DNA of 64,000 nt from Lachnospiraceae bacterium (GTDB lineage: Bacteria > Bacillota > Clostridia > Lachnospirales > Lachnospiraceae). The stretch lies in assembly GCA_910575275.1 (NCBI GenBank), contig CAJTEE010000002.1:310001-374000 (forward strand). The letters are read 5' to 3'. This document shows positions 49,672 through 59,642 of the stretch, piece after piece (the stretch's first letter is position 1; every line of letters begins with the position of its first letter). The notes beneath the pieces were generated by a model. That model had not been told where the DNA came from, ran no database searches, and worked only from the letters and a program-made list of their open reading frames with translations. The translations under genes and the position numbers were made by a program.

Positions 49672-49709
49672 GGTACTCTCGAAGGCACAGGCTTCGGGAG
49701 TACCGTTTT
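49672..49709 (+). terminator. Terminator or attenuator between frr and uppS
   Basis: GGTACTCTCGAAG pairs with CTTCGGGAGTACC (13 pairs, one G-U) around a 7-base loop, then GTTTT. The short T run suggests partial termination inside an otherwise continuous cluster. Confidence 0.7.
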
Positions 49710-49722
49710 GAGGAGAGAGTCT

Positions 49723-50463
49723 ATGGAAGAAACATTGCAGATTCCTGCCCATGTGGCGCTGATCTTAGATGGAAACGGGCGTTGGGCGAAAAAACGCGGC
49801 CTTCCCAGGCAGATGGGCCATAAAAAGGGATGTGAGACGCTTGAGCAGGTCGTAGAGGATGCGGCCAGGCTCGGGATCAAATATCTGACGGTGTACGGCT
49901 TTTCTACGGAGAACTGGTCGCGGCCCGGGGATGAAGTAAGCGCTCTGATGCAGTTGTTCCGTTACTATGCAAAGCGGCTTTTGAAGGTGGCGGCCGAGCA
50001 TGGCCTCCGGATTCGTATGATCGGCGAGAGGAGCCGCTTTGCTCCGGATTTGGTGGAGGCCATCAACCGACTCGAGGAGGAGACGAAGGACAATACAAAC
50101 CTGAATTTTGTGATCGCGGTCAACTACGGCGGCCGTGACGAGATCACGCGGGCTGTCAGGCGGGTCATGGATGACTGCATGGCCGGAAGGCTTAAAAAGG
50201 AAGACATGACGGAGCAGACGTTCGCCTCTTATCTGGATACGGCGGGCCTGCCGGACCCGGATCTTTTGATCCGTACCAGCGGCGAGCTCCGGCTTTCCAA
50301 TTATCTTCTGTGGCAGCTCGCCTACACGGAGCTTTATGTGACGGACTGCCTGTGGCCTGATTTTAACCGTGAGGAGCTGATAACGGCGATTCGGCATTAC
50401 AATCGCAGGGAACGGCGATTCGGCGGAGTGGAGGCGAGGACGGAGCAGAGTCCACAAAAGTGA
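49723..50463 (+). CDS. uppS: Isoprenyl transferase (undecaprenyl diphosphate synthase)
   Basis: Builds the C55 lipid carrier for peptidoglycan. 246 residues of the cis-prenyltransferase family: HVALILDGNGRWAKKRGLPRQMGHKKG with the catalytic Asp near residue 15, YLTVYGFSTENWSRP, LNFVIAVNYGGRDEITRA, PDPDLLIRTSGELRLSNYLLWQLAYTELYV. ATG 49723 has GAGGAGAGAG upstream; the TTG at 49708 falls in the terminator. Followed by cdsA after 12 bases. Confidence 0.96.
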   Translation: MEETLQIPAHVALILDGNGRWAKKRGLPRQMGHKKGCETLEQVVEDAARLGIKYLTVYGFSTENWSRPGDEVSALMQLFRYYAKRLLKVAAEHGLRIRMIGERSRFAPDLVEAINRLEEETKDNTNLNFVIAVNYGGRDEITRAVRRVMDDCMAGRLKKEDMTEQTFASYLDTAGLPDPDLLIRTSGELRLSNYLLWQLAYTELYVTDCLWPDFNREELITAIRHYNRRERRFGGVEARTEQSPQK

Positions 50464-50475
50464 GGAGGCGGTTTT

Positions 50476-51282
50476 ATGTTTACTACCAGGCTTATAAGCG
50501 GGATTCTTCTGGTTTTGGCGGCGGTATTTCTGCTCTACCAGGGCGGAATCAGCCTGTTTGCTGCCTCTTTGGCGATCTCTGTGACCGGACTTTACGAGCT
50601 GTACCGGGTCATGAAGGTTGAGCGGGCGCTTCCGGGGCTTTTGGGCTATTTGGCCGTGATCTCTTATTATATTCTTTTGTGGACCGGGCACGAGGAGCTT
50701 GTGACCTTTCTTGCGATCGCGGCGCTCATGCTTTTGATGACCGTGTATGTCGTCACATTCCCATGCTTTGGGACGGAGCAGATCACTGTGGCATTTTTCG
50801 GGATCTTTTATGTGGGGCTCATGTTTTCGTATCTCTATCAGGTTCGGGCAATGCCGGATGGGAAATACCTGGTCTGGCTCATCGTCTTAAGCTCCTGGGG
50901 CTGCGATACTTGTGCCTATTGTGCAGGCATCCTGTTCGGAAAGCATAAGCTTGCGCCGAAGCTGAGCCCAAAAAAGACCATCGAGGGCGCGGTCGGCGGC
51001 GTTTTAGGTGCGGCGCTTCTCGGCGGCCTTTACGGTGCCTATTTTAAACACAGTATGGTCGATGTGATGCGGCCGGAGCTCATCGGTGCAGCAGCGTGTG
51101 CGATCGCAGCGGTGATCTCGCAGATCGGGGATCTGGCGGCTTCGGCGATCAAGCGCAACCATGATATCAAGGATTACGGGCATCTGATCCCGGGCCACGG
51201 AGGAATTCTGGACCGGTTTGACAGCATGATTTTTACCGCTCCAGCGATCTATTTTGCGGTGCGGTTTCTGGCTCTTATGTAA
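50476..51282 (+). CDS. cdsA: Phosphatidate cytidylyltransferase
   Basis: Makes CDP-diacylglycerol from phosphatidate and CTP, the branch point of phospholipid synthesis. A 268-residue protein with about seven or eight helices; the family signature lies at the C-terminal part, LSPKKTIEGAVGGVLGAALLGG and SQIGDLAASAIKRNHDIKDYGHLIPGHGGILDRFDSM. Sits between uppS and dxr, the standard order. GTGAGGAGGCGG lies before the ATG. Confidence 0.95.
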   Translation: MFTTRLISGILLVLAAVFLLYQGGISLFAASLAISVTGLYELYRVMKVERALPGLLGYLAVISYYILLWTGHEELVTFLAIAALMLLMTVYVVTFPCFGTEQITVAFFGIFYVGLMFSYLYQVRAMPDGKYLVWLIVLSSWGCDTCAYCAGILFGKHKLAPKLSPKKTIEGAVGGVLGAALLGGLYGAYFKHSMVDVMRPELIGAAACAIAAVISQIGDLAASAIKRNHDIKDYGHLIPGHGGILDRFDSMIFTAPAIYFAVRFLALM

Positions 51283-51369
51283 AATCGGCCCTTTGCACGT
51301 CGGACGCCGGAGGGCAGCGTCGCTGCCAGAATGCAAGTTTCAGACACGCGGCAGGGAAAGGACGGACAT

Positions 51370-52524
51370 ATGAAAAGGATTGCAATCTTGGGCTCAACGG
51401 GCTCGATCGGGACACAGACGCTTGAGGTAGTCCGCGCAAACGGCGATATAGAGGTCTTTGCGATTGCCGCCGCAAGCCGGATTGACGCACTGGAGTCGCA
51501 GATCCGGGAGTTTTCGCCGCGGCTGTGCGGGGTCTGGGATGAGGAAAAGGCGGCCGAATTAAGGCTTCGCACGGCGGATACAGCGACGAGGATCGTAAGC
51601 GGCATGGAGGGACTTTTGGAGATCGCCTCTGCAGACGGCTATGAGATCCTGGTGACGGCGGTTGTCGGCATGATCGGCATCCGTCCGACACTTGCGGCCG
51701 TTGAGGCCGGCAGAGATATTGCGCTTGCAAATAAGGAGACTCTCGTAACGGCCGGGCATCTGATCATGCCGCTCGTAAAGGAGCGCGGTGTGCGTCTGCT
51801 TCCGGTGGACAGTGAGCACAGCGCGATTTTTCAGTGCTTAAACGGCGAGAGCGGGAATAAAATAGAAAAGATTCTCCTGACGGCCTCCGGCGGTCCGTTC
51901 CGGGGCCGTACCAGAAAAGAAATGGAGCGGGTGACGGTAGAAGATGCCCTGCGCCATCCCAACTGGGCGATGGGCAAAAAGATCACGATCGACAGCTCCA
52001 CGATGGTCAATAAGGGACTCGAGGTTATGGAGGCACACTGGCTGTTCGACGTGGCGATCGACGATGTGCAGGTCGTGATCCAGCCAAAGAGTGTGATCCA
52101 TTCCATGGTGCAGTTTACGGACGGCGCGGTCATGGCACAGCTCGGTACGCCGGATATGAAGCTGCCGATCCAGTATGCGCTCTATTATCCCGAACGGCGG
52201 CCGATGACGGGAGAACGGCTCGACTTCTGGTCACTTGGGCAGATCGCATTTGAGAAGCCTGATTATGAGAATTTCAAGGGACTTTCCCTTGCGCGGGAGG
52301 CGGGGAGACAGGGAGGCTCTCTGCCCGTGGTTTTCAATGCAGCCAACGAGCGGGCGGTCGCGAAGTTTTTGAACCGGGAGATCCCATATCTGGCAATTTG
52401 TGATATAATTGAGGCCGCTATGGGGCATCATAAGAGTATCCCGCAGCCGTCACTTGAGGAGATCCTGGCGGCCGAGGCAGAGACGTATGCGTTTATAGAT
52501 TCTATGACAGAAATTTTTTCGTGA
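51370..52524 (+). CDS. dxr: 1-deoxy-D-xylulose 5-phosphate reductoisomerase
   Basis: Makes 2-C-methyl-D-erythritol 4-phosphate, the first committed step of the MEP isoprenoid route. 384 residues: NADPH loop AILGSTGSIGTQTLEVV, ALANKETLVTAGH, PVDSEHSAIFQCL (metal Asp and Glu), TASGGPFRGRT, HPNWAMGKKITIDSSTMVNKGLEVMEAHWLF. ATG 51370 has AAAGGACGG upstream; the frame reaching 51331 is not family-like. Together with ispG here it covers two of the MEP steps that feed uppS. Confidence 0.96.
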   Translation: MKRIAILGSTGSIGTQTLEVVRANGDIEVFAIAAASRIDALESQIREFSPRLCGVWDEEKAAELRLRTADTATRIVSGMEGLLEIASADGYEILVTAVVGMIGIRPTLAAVEAGRDIALANKETLVTAGHLIMPLVKERGVRLLPVDSEHSAIFQCLNGESGNKIEKILLTASGGPFRGRTRKEMERVTVEDALRHPNWAMGKKITIDSSTMVNKGLEVMEAHWLFDVAIDDVQVVIQPKSVIHSMVQFTDGAVMAQLGTPDMKLPIQYALYYPERRPMTGERLDFWSLGQIAFEKPDYENFKGLSLAREAGRQGGSLPVVFNAANERAVAKFLNREIPYLAICDIIEAAMGHHKSIPQPSLEEILAAEAETYAFIDSMTEIFS

Positions 52525-52530
52525 AAGCAG

Positions 52531-53616
52531 GTGGAGATTCGTTTGATTGCGTCGCTTTTGGTTCTCAGTGTCATTATCCTGTTCCATGAATTCGGCCATT
52601 TTTTGTTTGCAAGGCTGAACGGAGTGGCTGTGCTGGAATTTTCGCTCGGTTTCGGCCCGAGACTCGTGAGCTTTGTCAGTAAGAAAAGCGGGACTCGCTA
52701 CTCGGTAAAGTGCATCCCGTTCGGCGGCTCCTGTGCGATGAAGGGCGAGGAGGCCGTGGATGAGGAGGAAGAAGAAAGAAAGCCGGAGGAGGATTCCTTT
52801 TTTGCAAAGTCTCCGCTTGCGCGTATCTCGATCATTGCGGCAGGCCCCGTATTCAACTTTATCCTGGCGTTTGTTTTTTCGCTGTTTATCATCGCATGGG
52901 CAGGATACGATCCGCCAAAACTTCTGGACGTATCCGAGGGGTATCCCGCCGAGGCGGCGGGACTCATGGCAGGCGATGTGGTTACGAAGATCGACGGGAG
53001 GAGCGTTGCGTTTGCACGAGATATCCAGCTTGCCATGATGCAGAATACAGGACAGCCGGTCCGTCTGACGTATAAACGTTTAATCGAGGAGACAAAGGAG
53101 TGGGAGGAGCAGAGCGTGCTCTTAAAGCCGAAATATTCGGCAGAGGATAAGAGCTATTACATCGGTATCCGATGGAGTTCGGGGCGGATTGGGGCGGAAA
53201 ATGCCGGGCGGCTCCTTTTATACGGTGTCTGTGAGGTGCGGACGCAGATCCGCATGGTGGTGGATTCCTTAAAGCTTTTGGTATCTGGACAGGTGGGCAC
53301 GGATGAAATAGCAGGCCCGGTCCGAATCGTGACGATCATCGACGAGACGGTGGAGGAAAATAAACAATACGGCTTCATGACGGTGTTTATGAATCTGCTC
53401 AATCTGATGGTTATGTTTTCTGCGAATCTGGGCGTGTTAAATCTGCTCCCGTTTCCGGCGCTGGACGGCGGACGCTTGGTATTTTTATTCTGGGAGCTTT
53501 TAACGAGGCGTCCGGTGAATGCGAGGCTTGAAAACGCGGTCAATCTGGCCGGTATGGCGCTTCTCATGACGTTTATGGTGTTTGTGGTATTCAATGATCT
53601 GCGGTATTTGTTTTAG
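52531..53616 (+). CDS. rseP: RIP metalloprotease RseP (site-2 protease)
   Basis: Intramembrane zinc protease acting on anti-sigma factors and signal-peptide remnants. 361 residues: first helix holds [10 protein letters not shown] (zinc His and catalytic Glu); a PDZ domain spans about 125-200 ([21 protein letters not shown]); the last region has [13 protein letters not shown] with the third ligand Asp. An acidic insertion ([13 protein letters not shown]) precedes the second helix. Start is GTG 52531, six bases after dxr, with GAAAGCAG as a weak site. Confidence 0.93.
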   Translation: MEIRLIASLLVLSVIILFHEFGHFLFARLNGVAVLEFSLGFGPRLVSFVSKKSGTRYSVKCIPFGGSCAMKGEEAVDEEEEERKPEEDSFFAKSPLARISIIAAGPVFNFILAFVFSLFIIAWAGYDPPKLLDVSEGYPAEAAGLMAGDVVTKIDGRSVAFARDIQLAMMQNTGQPVRLTYKRLIEETKEWEEQSVLLKPKYSAEDKSYYIGIRWSSGRIGAENAGRLLLYGVCEVRTQIRMVVDSLKLLVSGQVGTDEIAGPVRIVTIIDETVEENKQYGFMTVFMNLLNLMVMFSANLGVLNLLPFPALDGGRLVFLFWELLTRRPVNARLENAVNLAGMALLMTFMVFVVFNDLRYLF

Positions 53617-53652
53617 AGCGTATTTGAAAATTGCTTTTTCAAACACACTCAA
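53614..53652. repeat. Imperfect palindrome related to 47000-47033
   Basis: TAGAGCGTATTTGAAAA pairs with TTTTCAAACACACTC (13 of 15 in the core). It begins with the rseP stop codon and ends one base before the ispG ribosome site; it might affect read-through or ispG translation. Confidence 0.5.
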
Positions 53653-53665
53653 GAGGAGGATGGGT

Positions 53666-54736
53666 ATGCTGCGTGACCAGACAAGAGTGGTTCAGATCGG
53701 AGACAGGAAAATCGGCGGTGGGAATCCGGTGCTGATCCAGTCCATGTGTAATACGAAGACGGAGGACATAGAGGCCACAGCGGCGCAGATTTTGAGTCTG
53801 GAGGATGTGGGCTGTGATATCATCCGTGTGGCGGTCCCGACTATGGAGGCGGCCGTGGCGCTTCGGGAGATCAAAAAGCGGATCCATATCCCGCTGGTGG
53901 CGGATATTCATTTTGACTACCGGCTGGCGATCGCCGCCATGGAGAACGGGGCCGATAAGATCCGGATCAATCCGGGGAACATCGGTGCGAGGGAGCGTGT
54001 TGAAGCGGTCGTGGAGACAGTGAAGCGTTACGGCATCCCGATCCGGGTCGGTGTCAACAGCGGTTCGCTGGAAAAGCCGCTTCTCGAGAAATACGGCGGT
54101 GTGACGGCAGAGGCGCTTGTAGAAAGTGCAATGCGTGAGATTTCTGTAATCGAATCGTTCGGCTATGACAACCTGGTCGTGAGCATCAAATCCTCGGATG
54201 TGCTGATGTGCGTAAAGTCCCATGAGCTCCTGGCGAGAGAGTGCCGCTATCCGCTTCACGTGGGCATCACGGAGGCGGGAACGCTGCTTTCCGGCAATGT
54301 AAAGTCTGCGGTGGGCCTCGGCATTATTTTATATGAGGGGATCGGCGATACGATCCGCGTCTCCCTGACCGGAGACCCCGTCGAGGAGGTAAAGAGCGCA
54401 AAGCTGATTTTAAAGGCGCTGAAGCTTCGTAAGAGCGGCATCGAGGTCGTATCCTGTCCAACCTGCGGACGCACTCAGATCGACTTGATCGGGCTTGCCA
54501 ATCAGGTGGAGCATATGGTGGCGGAGTTTGATCTGGATATCAAGGTGGCGGTCATGGGCTGTGTGGTCAATGGACCCGGCGAGGCGAGGGAGGCCGACCT
54601 TGGGATCGCAGGCGGCATCGGCGAAGGCCTTTTAATTAAAAAGGGACAGATCGTAAAAAAGCTGCCGGAGGAGGAGCTTCTGGCGGCGCTTCGGGAGGAG
54701 CTTCTGGCGCTTCAAGCTGCCAAAAGGGAAGGATAA
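53666..54736 (+). CDS. ispG: 4-hydroxy-3-methylbut-2-en-1-yl diphosphate synthase
   Basis: Iron-sulfur enzyme of the MEP pathway converting MEcPP to HMBPP. 356 residues, the short bacterial form: [68 protein letters not shown] and the cluster cysteines in [12 protein letters not shown] and [20 protein letters not shown] 53666 has AGGAGG at 53654-53659; the ATG at 53660 is too close. Followed by polC after six bases. Confidence 0.95.
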   Translation: MLRDQTRVVQIGDRKIGGGNPVLIQSMCNTKTEDIEATAAQILSLEDVGCDIIRVAVPTMEAAVALREIKKRIHIPLVADIHFDYRLAIAAMENGADKIRINPGNIGARERVEAVVETVKRYGIPIRVGVNSGSLEKPLLEKYGGVTAEALVESAMREISVIESFGYDNLVVSIKSSDVLMCVKSHELLARECRYPLHVGITEAGTLLSGNVKSAVGLGIILYEGIGDTIRVSLTGDPVEEVKSAKLILKALKLRKSGIEVVSCPTCGRTQIDLIGLANQVEHMVAEFDLDIKVAVMGCVVNGPGEAREADLGIAGGIGEGLLIKKGQIVKKLPEEELLAALREELLALQAAKREG

Positions 54737-54742
54737 GAGAGC

Positions 54743-57700
54743 ATGCAAAAACCGTTTCTGGACGTATTTCCGGGGTTACATATTGCGGAGGAGCTTAGGG
54801 AGCTTTTGAAGCTTGTCGTGGTGGACCGCATCACCATGCCAAAGGACAGAAGCTCCCTGCGTGTTTATATCGTAAGTCCCCGCCTGATTCATAAAAAAAA
54901 TGTCTATGCGCTGGAGGAAGGGATCGGAAAGCAGCTTTTTCCGGGCCGGCAGATCGCGGTCAAGATTCAGGAGAGCTATCGGCTCTCCGCCCAGTATACG
55001 CCAAAGAAGTTGTTCGAGCTGTATAAGGACAGCATCCTTTTGGAATTTAAGCAGTTTGGCATGGCAGAATATAATCTTTTGCGGCGGGCGAAGGCCGAGT
55101 TCCCTGATGAAGGCCTTCTGCGGCTGACAGTGGAGGACAACCTGATCTACAGGGAGAAGGCAAAGGAGACCGGGCGAATCCTGGAAAAGATTTTTAACGA
55201 GCGCTGCGGGCTTCCTGCCGAGGTGCTCTTTGTGTATGAGAAAAAGGAAAGGCCCGAACCAGCGCCGGAGGTTTTTGTGATATCGGGGACAGGAATTCCT
55301 GGCGGGGAGACGTCGGGCAGGTTTGACGAAGATGCTTTCAGTTTGAGTGCGGCGTTTGAGAGCGCATCCGCGAAAGAGACGGCCGGGGGAGAGGCAGGAT
55401 CCGGCGGAGTATTTGCCGGTGGCTTTTTGAGAGACGGAGAGGCGTCCAAACCGGTGCCTGGGGAAAGCGTGTCGGCTGGGGGAGGCATTCCTGTATCGGG
55501 AGAAGGTCTGTCTGACAGCCTCCAGTCTGCGAGGGGTACCTCGGCCGAGAGTGGCCGGCCGGGCACCGGGCGGCAAACGGGCCAGAGGGCAGCCAAGGGA
55601 GCGGCCGGTGGTTCGAAAGCGGCGGCCAAGCAGACTGGTGCGTCCGACGGCTTTACGAAAAAGACGTTCGGTTCCCCGGCAAACGGCGGAAACGGCTTTA
55701 AATCTCAGGGCGGCGGGTTTAAGGCACGGGGTGACGGGCGTATGCCCTACCGCAGATCGGAGAACCCCGACGTGCTGTTTGGCCGTGACTTTGACAGTGA
55801 AAGTATGGAAATCCATGAGATCATGGGAGCGGTCGGAGAGGTGACGATCCGCGGTAAGGTTATCCGTTCGGAGATGCGGGAGCTTCGGAGCGGGAAAAAG
55901 CTTCTCATTTTTGATCTGACGGATTTTACGGACAGCATTACCGTAAAAATGTTTTTGAGAGAGGATCAGGAGGAGGATGCGGCCGCGGCTGCGAAGCTTG
56001 GCAATTTTATCCGGCTGAAGGGGATCGCGACGATCGACCGGTTTGACGGGGAGCTGACAATCGGCTCCATAAGCGGTATCAAAAAATGCGAGGATTTCAC
56101 GGTGAGCCGTACAGACAACGCCCCGGTGAAGCGGGTTGAGCTACACTGCCATACGAAGATGAGCGATATGGACGGCGTGTCGGAGGTCAAAGATATCGTG
56201 AAGCGCGCGAAGAAATGGGGGATGCCGGCGCTTGCAGTCACGGATCATGGCTGTGTGCAAGCGTTTCCGGACGCGAACCACGCCCTCGATAAGGGGGATG
56301 CATTTAAGGTTATCTACGGCGTCGAGGGGTATCTGGTGGACGACATGAAGGAGATCGTCGAAAATTCAAAGAACCAGAGCCTGGATGGCACCTTCGTGGT
56401 TTTTGATATTGAGACGACGGGTTTTTCCCCGACGAAAAACCGGATCATTGAGATCGGCGCGGTGCGCGTTGAGGCGGGAAAGATCGTCGCCCGGATGGAT
56501 GAATTTGTCAACCCCGATGTGCCGATCCCATTTGAGATCGAGCGGCTTACAGGCATCAACGACGCGATGGTCATGGATGCACCTCGTATCGAGACCGTAT
56601 TGCCGCAGTTTTTGGAGTTTGCAAGAGATGCAGTCCTGGTGGCGCATAACGCCTCCTTTGATGTGAGCTTTATCAGCCATAATGCAGGGCTTTTGAAGCT
56701 TCCGTTTTCCCCGACGGTTCTCGATACGGTGACGCTGGCCCGCGTCCTTCTGCCGAATTTAAACCGCTATAAGCTCGACACGGTGGCAAAGGCCTTGGGC
56801 GTTTCTCTGGAAAACCATCACCGGGCCGTGGACGATGCGGAGGCTACGGCTGGAATTTTCTTGAAATTTGTGGAAATGCTGAAAAATCAGCATGCCATCC
56901 GGACGCTTGACGGACTGCAGGTCTTCCACAAGGCGGAGGATGCGGCGGTTATGAAAATGCCGACGTATCACGTGATCATTCTCGCGAAAAACGATCTCGG
57001 CCGGGTCAATCTCTACCGGCTCGTGTCGTGGTCGCATGTGCGTTTTTTTGCGAGGCGGCCGCGCATCCCCAAGAGCCTTTTAAACGAATACCGGGAGGGC
57101 CTGATCATCGGCTCGGCCTGTGAGGCAGGAGAGCTTTACCAGGCGATCCTGCGGGGCGGGAGCGACGTGGAGCTGGCGAGGCTCGTGCGTTTTTATGATT
57201 ATCTGGAGATCCAGCCGAACGGCAACAACAGCTTTATGCTGCGCGATGAAAAGAGCACGGTTAAGACCGTGGAGGATCTGGAAAATATCAACCGTCGGAT
57301 TATCGCCTTAGGCGAGCAGTTCGGCAAGCCGGTCTGCGCTACCTGTGACGTGCATTTTCTGGATCCCGGTGATGAGATCTACCGACGGATTTTGATGGCC
57401 GGACAGGGCTTTAAGGACAGCGACGAGCAGGCGCCCTTATACCTGCGCACGACGGAGGAGATGTTAGCCGAATTTGAATATCTGGGCAGCGATCTTGCCT
57501 ATGAGGTTGTTGTCACAAATACAAGAAAAATCGCGGATATGTGCGAGCCCATCGCGCCGGTGCGGCCGGATAAGTGCCCGCCGGTGATCGAGGATTCCGA
57601 CGCGACGCTCCGGAAGATCTGCTATGACCGGGCGTATGAGATGTACGGGGAGGAGCTTCCCAAAATCGTCACGGAGCGTCTGGAGCGGGAGCTGACCTCG

Positions 57701-59470
57701 ATCATCTCCAACGGCTTCGCGGTCATGTATATTATTGCCCAGAAGCTGGTATGGAAGTCGAACGAGGACGGCTATCTGGTCGGCTCGCGCGGCTCGGTCG
57801 GCTCGTCGTTTGTGGCGACCATGGCCGGGATCACGGAGGTAAATCCGCTAAGCCCGCATTATTACTGCCCGGCCTGCCATTATTATGATTTCGACTCGGA
57901 GGAGGTAAGGAAATATTCTGGAATGGCGGGCTGCGATATGCCGGACAAGCTCTGTCCGGTCTGCGGACAGCCGTTGAAAAAGGATGGCTTTGACATTCCA
58001 TTTGAAACGTTTTTGGGCTTCAAGGGGGACAAGGAGCCGGATATCGACCTGAATTTCTCCGGGGAATACCAGAGCCGCGCCCACGACTATACGGAGGTCA
58101 TCTTCGGAAAGGGACAGACCTTCCGGGCCGGTACGATCGGTACGCTGGCCGATAAGACGGCGTACGGCTTTGTGAAGAATTATTTTGAGGAGCATGGGGA
58201 GCGGAAGCGGAACTGTGAGATCAACCGTATCGTCCAGGGCTGTGTCGGTGTCCGGCGGACTACGGGGCAGCATCCAGGCGGGATCGTCGTCCTGCCGCTC
58301 GGAGAGATGATCTATTCCTTTACGCCGGTACAGCATCCGGCGAACGATATGACGACGAAGACGATCACGACGCATTTTGACTACCATTCCATCGATCATA
58401 ACCTTTTGAAGCTGGATATTCTCGGACACGATGATCCGACCATGATCCGCATGCTGCAGGATTTAATCGGGCTGGATCCCGTGAAGGACATCCCGCTGGA
58501 TTCAAAGGAGGTCATGAGCCTGTTCCAGAATACGACAGCGCTCGGGATCAGCCCGGAGGACATCGGAGGCTGTAAGCTCGGGGCGCTCGGCGTTCCAGAG
58601 TTCGGTACGGATTTCGCGATGCAGATGCTTCTGGACACGAAGCCGAAGTATTTTTCCGATCTGGTGCGGATCGCCGGACTGGCTCACGGAACGGACGTAT
58701 GGCTCGGGAACGCGCAGACGCTGATTCTCGAGGGCAAGGCGACGATTCAGACTGCGATCTGTACGCGTGACGACATCATGGTCTATCTGATCGCACAGGG
58801 GCTTGAGGAGGGTACGGCATTTACGATCATGGAATCGGTCCGAAAGGGCAAGGGCCTGAAGCCCGAATGGGAGGAGGAGATGACAAAACATGGCGTTCCG
58901 GACTGGTATATCTGGTCGTGCAAAAAGATCAAATACATGTTTCCGAAGGCGCATGCGGCGGCTTACGTCATGATGGCATGGCGGATCGCCTACTGTAAGA
59001 TTTTTTATCCGCTGGCGTATTATGCGGCGTTTTACAGCATCCGTGCAAGTGCGTTTTCCTATGAGTTAATGTGTCTGGGACGGGAGAAGCTGGAGTATCA
59101 TCTGGCAGACTATAAGAGACGGTCGGATACGCTTTCAAAGAAGGAGCAGGATTCGCTGCGCGACATGCGGATCGTCCAGGAGATGTATGCGCGCGGTTAT
59201 GATTTTATGCCGATGGATCTCTATAAGGCGAAGGCTAGGCATTTCCAAATTATCGAAGACAGATTGATGCCGTCGATCAACAGCATTGACGGACTGGGGG
59301 AGAAAGCGGCGGACTCCATCGAGGAGGCGGCCAAGGATGGGCCGTTTTTGTCGAAGGAGGATTTCAGAAACCGTACCAAGGTCAGCAAGACCCTGTGTGA
59401 CCTGATGGGGGAATTGGGGATCCTTGGGGATATTCCGGAGTCGAACCAGCTTTCTCTGTTCGAATTGTAA
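54743..59470 (+). CDS. polC: DNA polymerase III PolC-type alpha subunit
   Basis: Main replicative polymerase of low-GC Gram-positives. 1575 residues (B. subtilis about 1440). Order: N-terminal domain (1-165), a low-complexity Gly/Ala/Ser-rich insertion (about 170-335), OB domain (365-450), PHP domain (about 465, VELHCHTKMSDMDGVSEV) split by a proofreading exonuclease (FDIETTGFSP, Asp555; HNASFDVSFI; HHRAVDDAEATA), then PHP rest and polymerase core with GSRGSVGSSFVATMAGITEVNPL, zinc-like CPACH/CPVCG pairs, PDIDLNFSGEYQ and TTGQHPGG. AAGGGAAGGATAAGAGAGC precedes the ATG. Confidence 0.97.
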   Translation: MQKPFLDVFPGLHIAEELRELLKLVVVDRITMPKDRSSLRVYIVSPRLIHKKNVYALEEGIGKQLFPGRQIAVKIQESYRLSAQYTPKKLFELYKDSILLEFKQFGMAEYNLLRRAKAEFPDEGLLRLTVEDNLIYREKAKETGRILEKIFNERCGLPAEVLFVYEKKERPEPAPEVFVISGTGIPGGETSGRFDEDAFSLSAAFESASAKETAGGEAGSGGVFAGGFLRDGEASKPVPGESVSAGGGIPVSGEGLSDSLQSARGTSAESGRPGTGRQTGQRAAKGAAGGSKAAAKQTGASDGFTKKTFGSPANGGNGFKSQGGGFKARGDGRMPYRRSENPDVLFGRDFDSESMEIHEIMGAVGEVTIRGKVIRSEMRELRSGKKLLIFDLTDFTDSITVKMFLREDQEEDAAAAAKLGNFIRLKGIATIDRFDGELTIGSISGIKKCEDFTVSRTDNAPVKRVELHCHTKMSDMDGVSEVKDIVKRAKKWGMPALAVTDHGCVQAFPDANHALDKGDAFKVIYGVEGYLVDDMKEIVENSKNQSLDGTFVVFDIETTGFSPTKNRIIEIGAVRVEAGKIVARMDEFVNPDVPIPFEIERLTGINDAMVMDAPRIETVLPQFLEFARDAVLVAHNASFDVSFISHNAGLLKLPFSPTVLDTVTLARVLLPNLNRYKLDTVAKALGVSLENHHRAVDDAEATAGIFLKFVEMLKNQHAIRTLDGLQVFHKAEDAAVMKMPTYHVIILAKNDLGRVNLYRLVSWSHVRFFARRPRIPKSLLNEYREGLIIGSACEAGELYQAILRGGSDVELARLVRFYDYLEIQPNGNNSFMLRDEKSTVKTVEDLENINRRIIALGEQFGKPVCATCDVHFLDPGDEIYRRILMAGQGFKDSDEQAPLYLRTTEEMLAEFEYLGSDLAYEVVVTNTRKIADMCEPIAPVRPDKCPPVIEDSDATLRKICYDRAYEMYGEELPKIVTERLERELTSIISNGFAVMYIIAQKLVWKSNEDGYLVGSRGSVGSSFVATMAGITEVNPLSPHYYCPACHYYDFDSEEVRKYSGMAGCDMPDKLCPVCGQPLKKDGFDIPFETFLGFKGDKEPDIDLNFSGEYQSRAHDYTEVIFGKGQTFRAGTIGTLADKTAYGFVKNYFEEHGERKRNCEINRIVQGCVGVRRTTGQHPGGIVVLPLGEMIYSFTPVQHPANDMTTKTITTHFDYHSIDHNLLKLDILGHDDPTMIRMLQDLIGLDPVKDIPLDSKEVMSLFQNTTALGISPEDIGGCKLGALGVPEFGTDFAMQMLLDTKPKYFSDLVRIAGLAHGTDVWLGNAQTLILEGKATIQTAICTRDDIMVYLIAQGLEEGTAFTIMESVRKGKGLKPEWEEEMTKHGVPDWYIWSCKKIKYMFPKAHAAAYVMMAWRIAYCKIFYPLAYYAAFYSIRASAFSYELMCLGREKLEYHLADYKRRSDTLSKKEQDSLRDMRIVQEMYARGYDFMPMDLYKAKARHFQIIEDRLMPSINSIDGLGEKAADSIEEAAKDGPFLSKEDFRNRTKVSKTLCDLMGELGILGDIPESNQLSLFEL

Positions 59471-59577
59471 AATGTGCTGAAAACAGGGGGGCTTCAGGAA
59501 CGGATTTGTCAAAAGACAGTTGCGAAAAGCATATCCGATTTTGGTAAATATATACAATTTTACCCCCTTGTTTTCTA

Positions 59578-59607
59578 TTGGACGCAATTGGGAAAATATG
59601 CTATGCT
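59578..59607 (+). promoter_or_regulatory. Promoter-like boxes for the coiled-coil pseudogene
   Basis: TTGGAC at 59578-59583, 18-bp spacer, TATGCT at 59602-59607. The stretch 59471-59577 also has AAAACAGGGGGG and CCCCCTTGTTTT about 80 bases apart, a possible long stem after polC. Confidence 0.5.
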
Positions 59608-59642
59608 GAGAGTGTTCAAAATACAAATGGGAGGTTAAATGA

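Noticed and set aside
54776-55816. 346-codon minus-strand ORF opposite polC
   Set aside because: Compositional shadow of the Gly/Ala-rich PolC linker; Arg/Pro-rich nonsense sequence with no start signal.
59480-59575. Terminator after polC formed by the G-rich and C-rich stretches
   Set aside because: The arms are separated by about 80 bases and no T tract follows the stem, so it is mentioned but not called.
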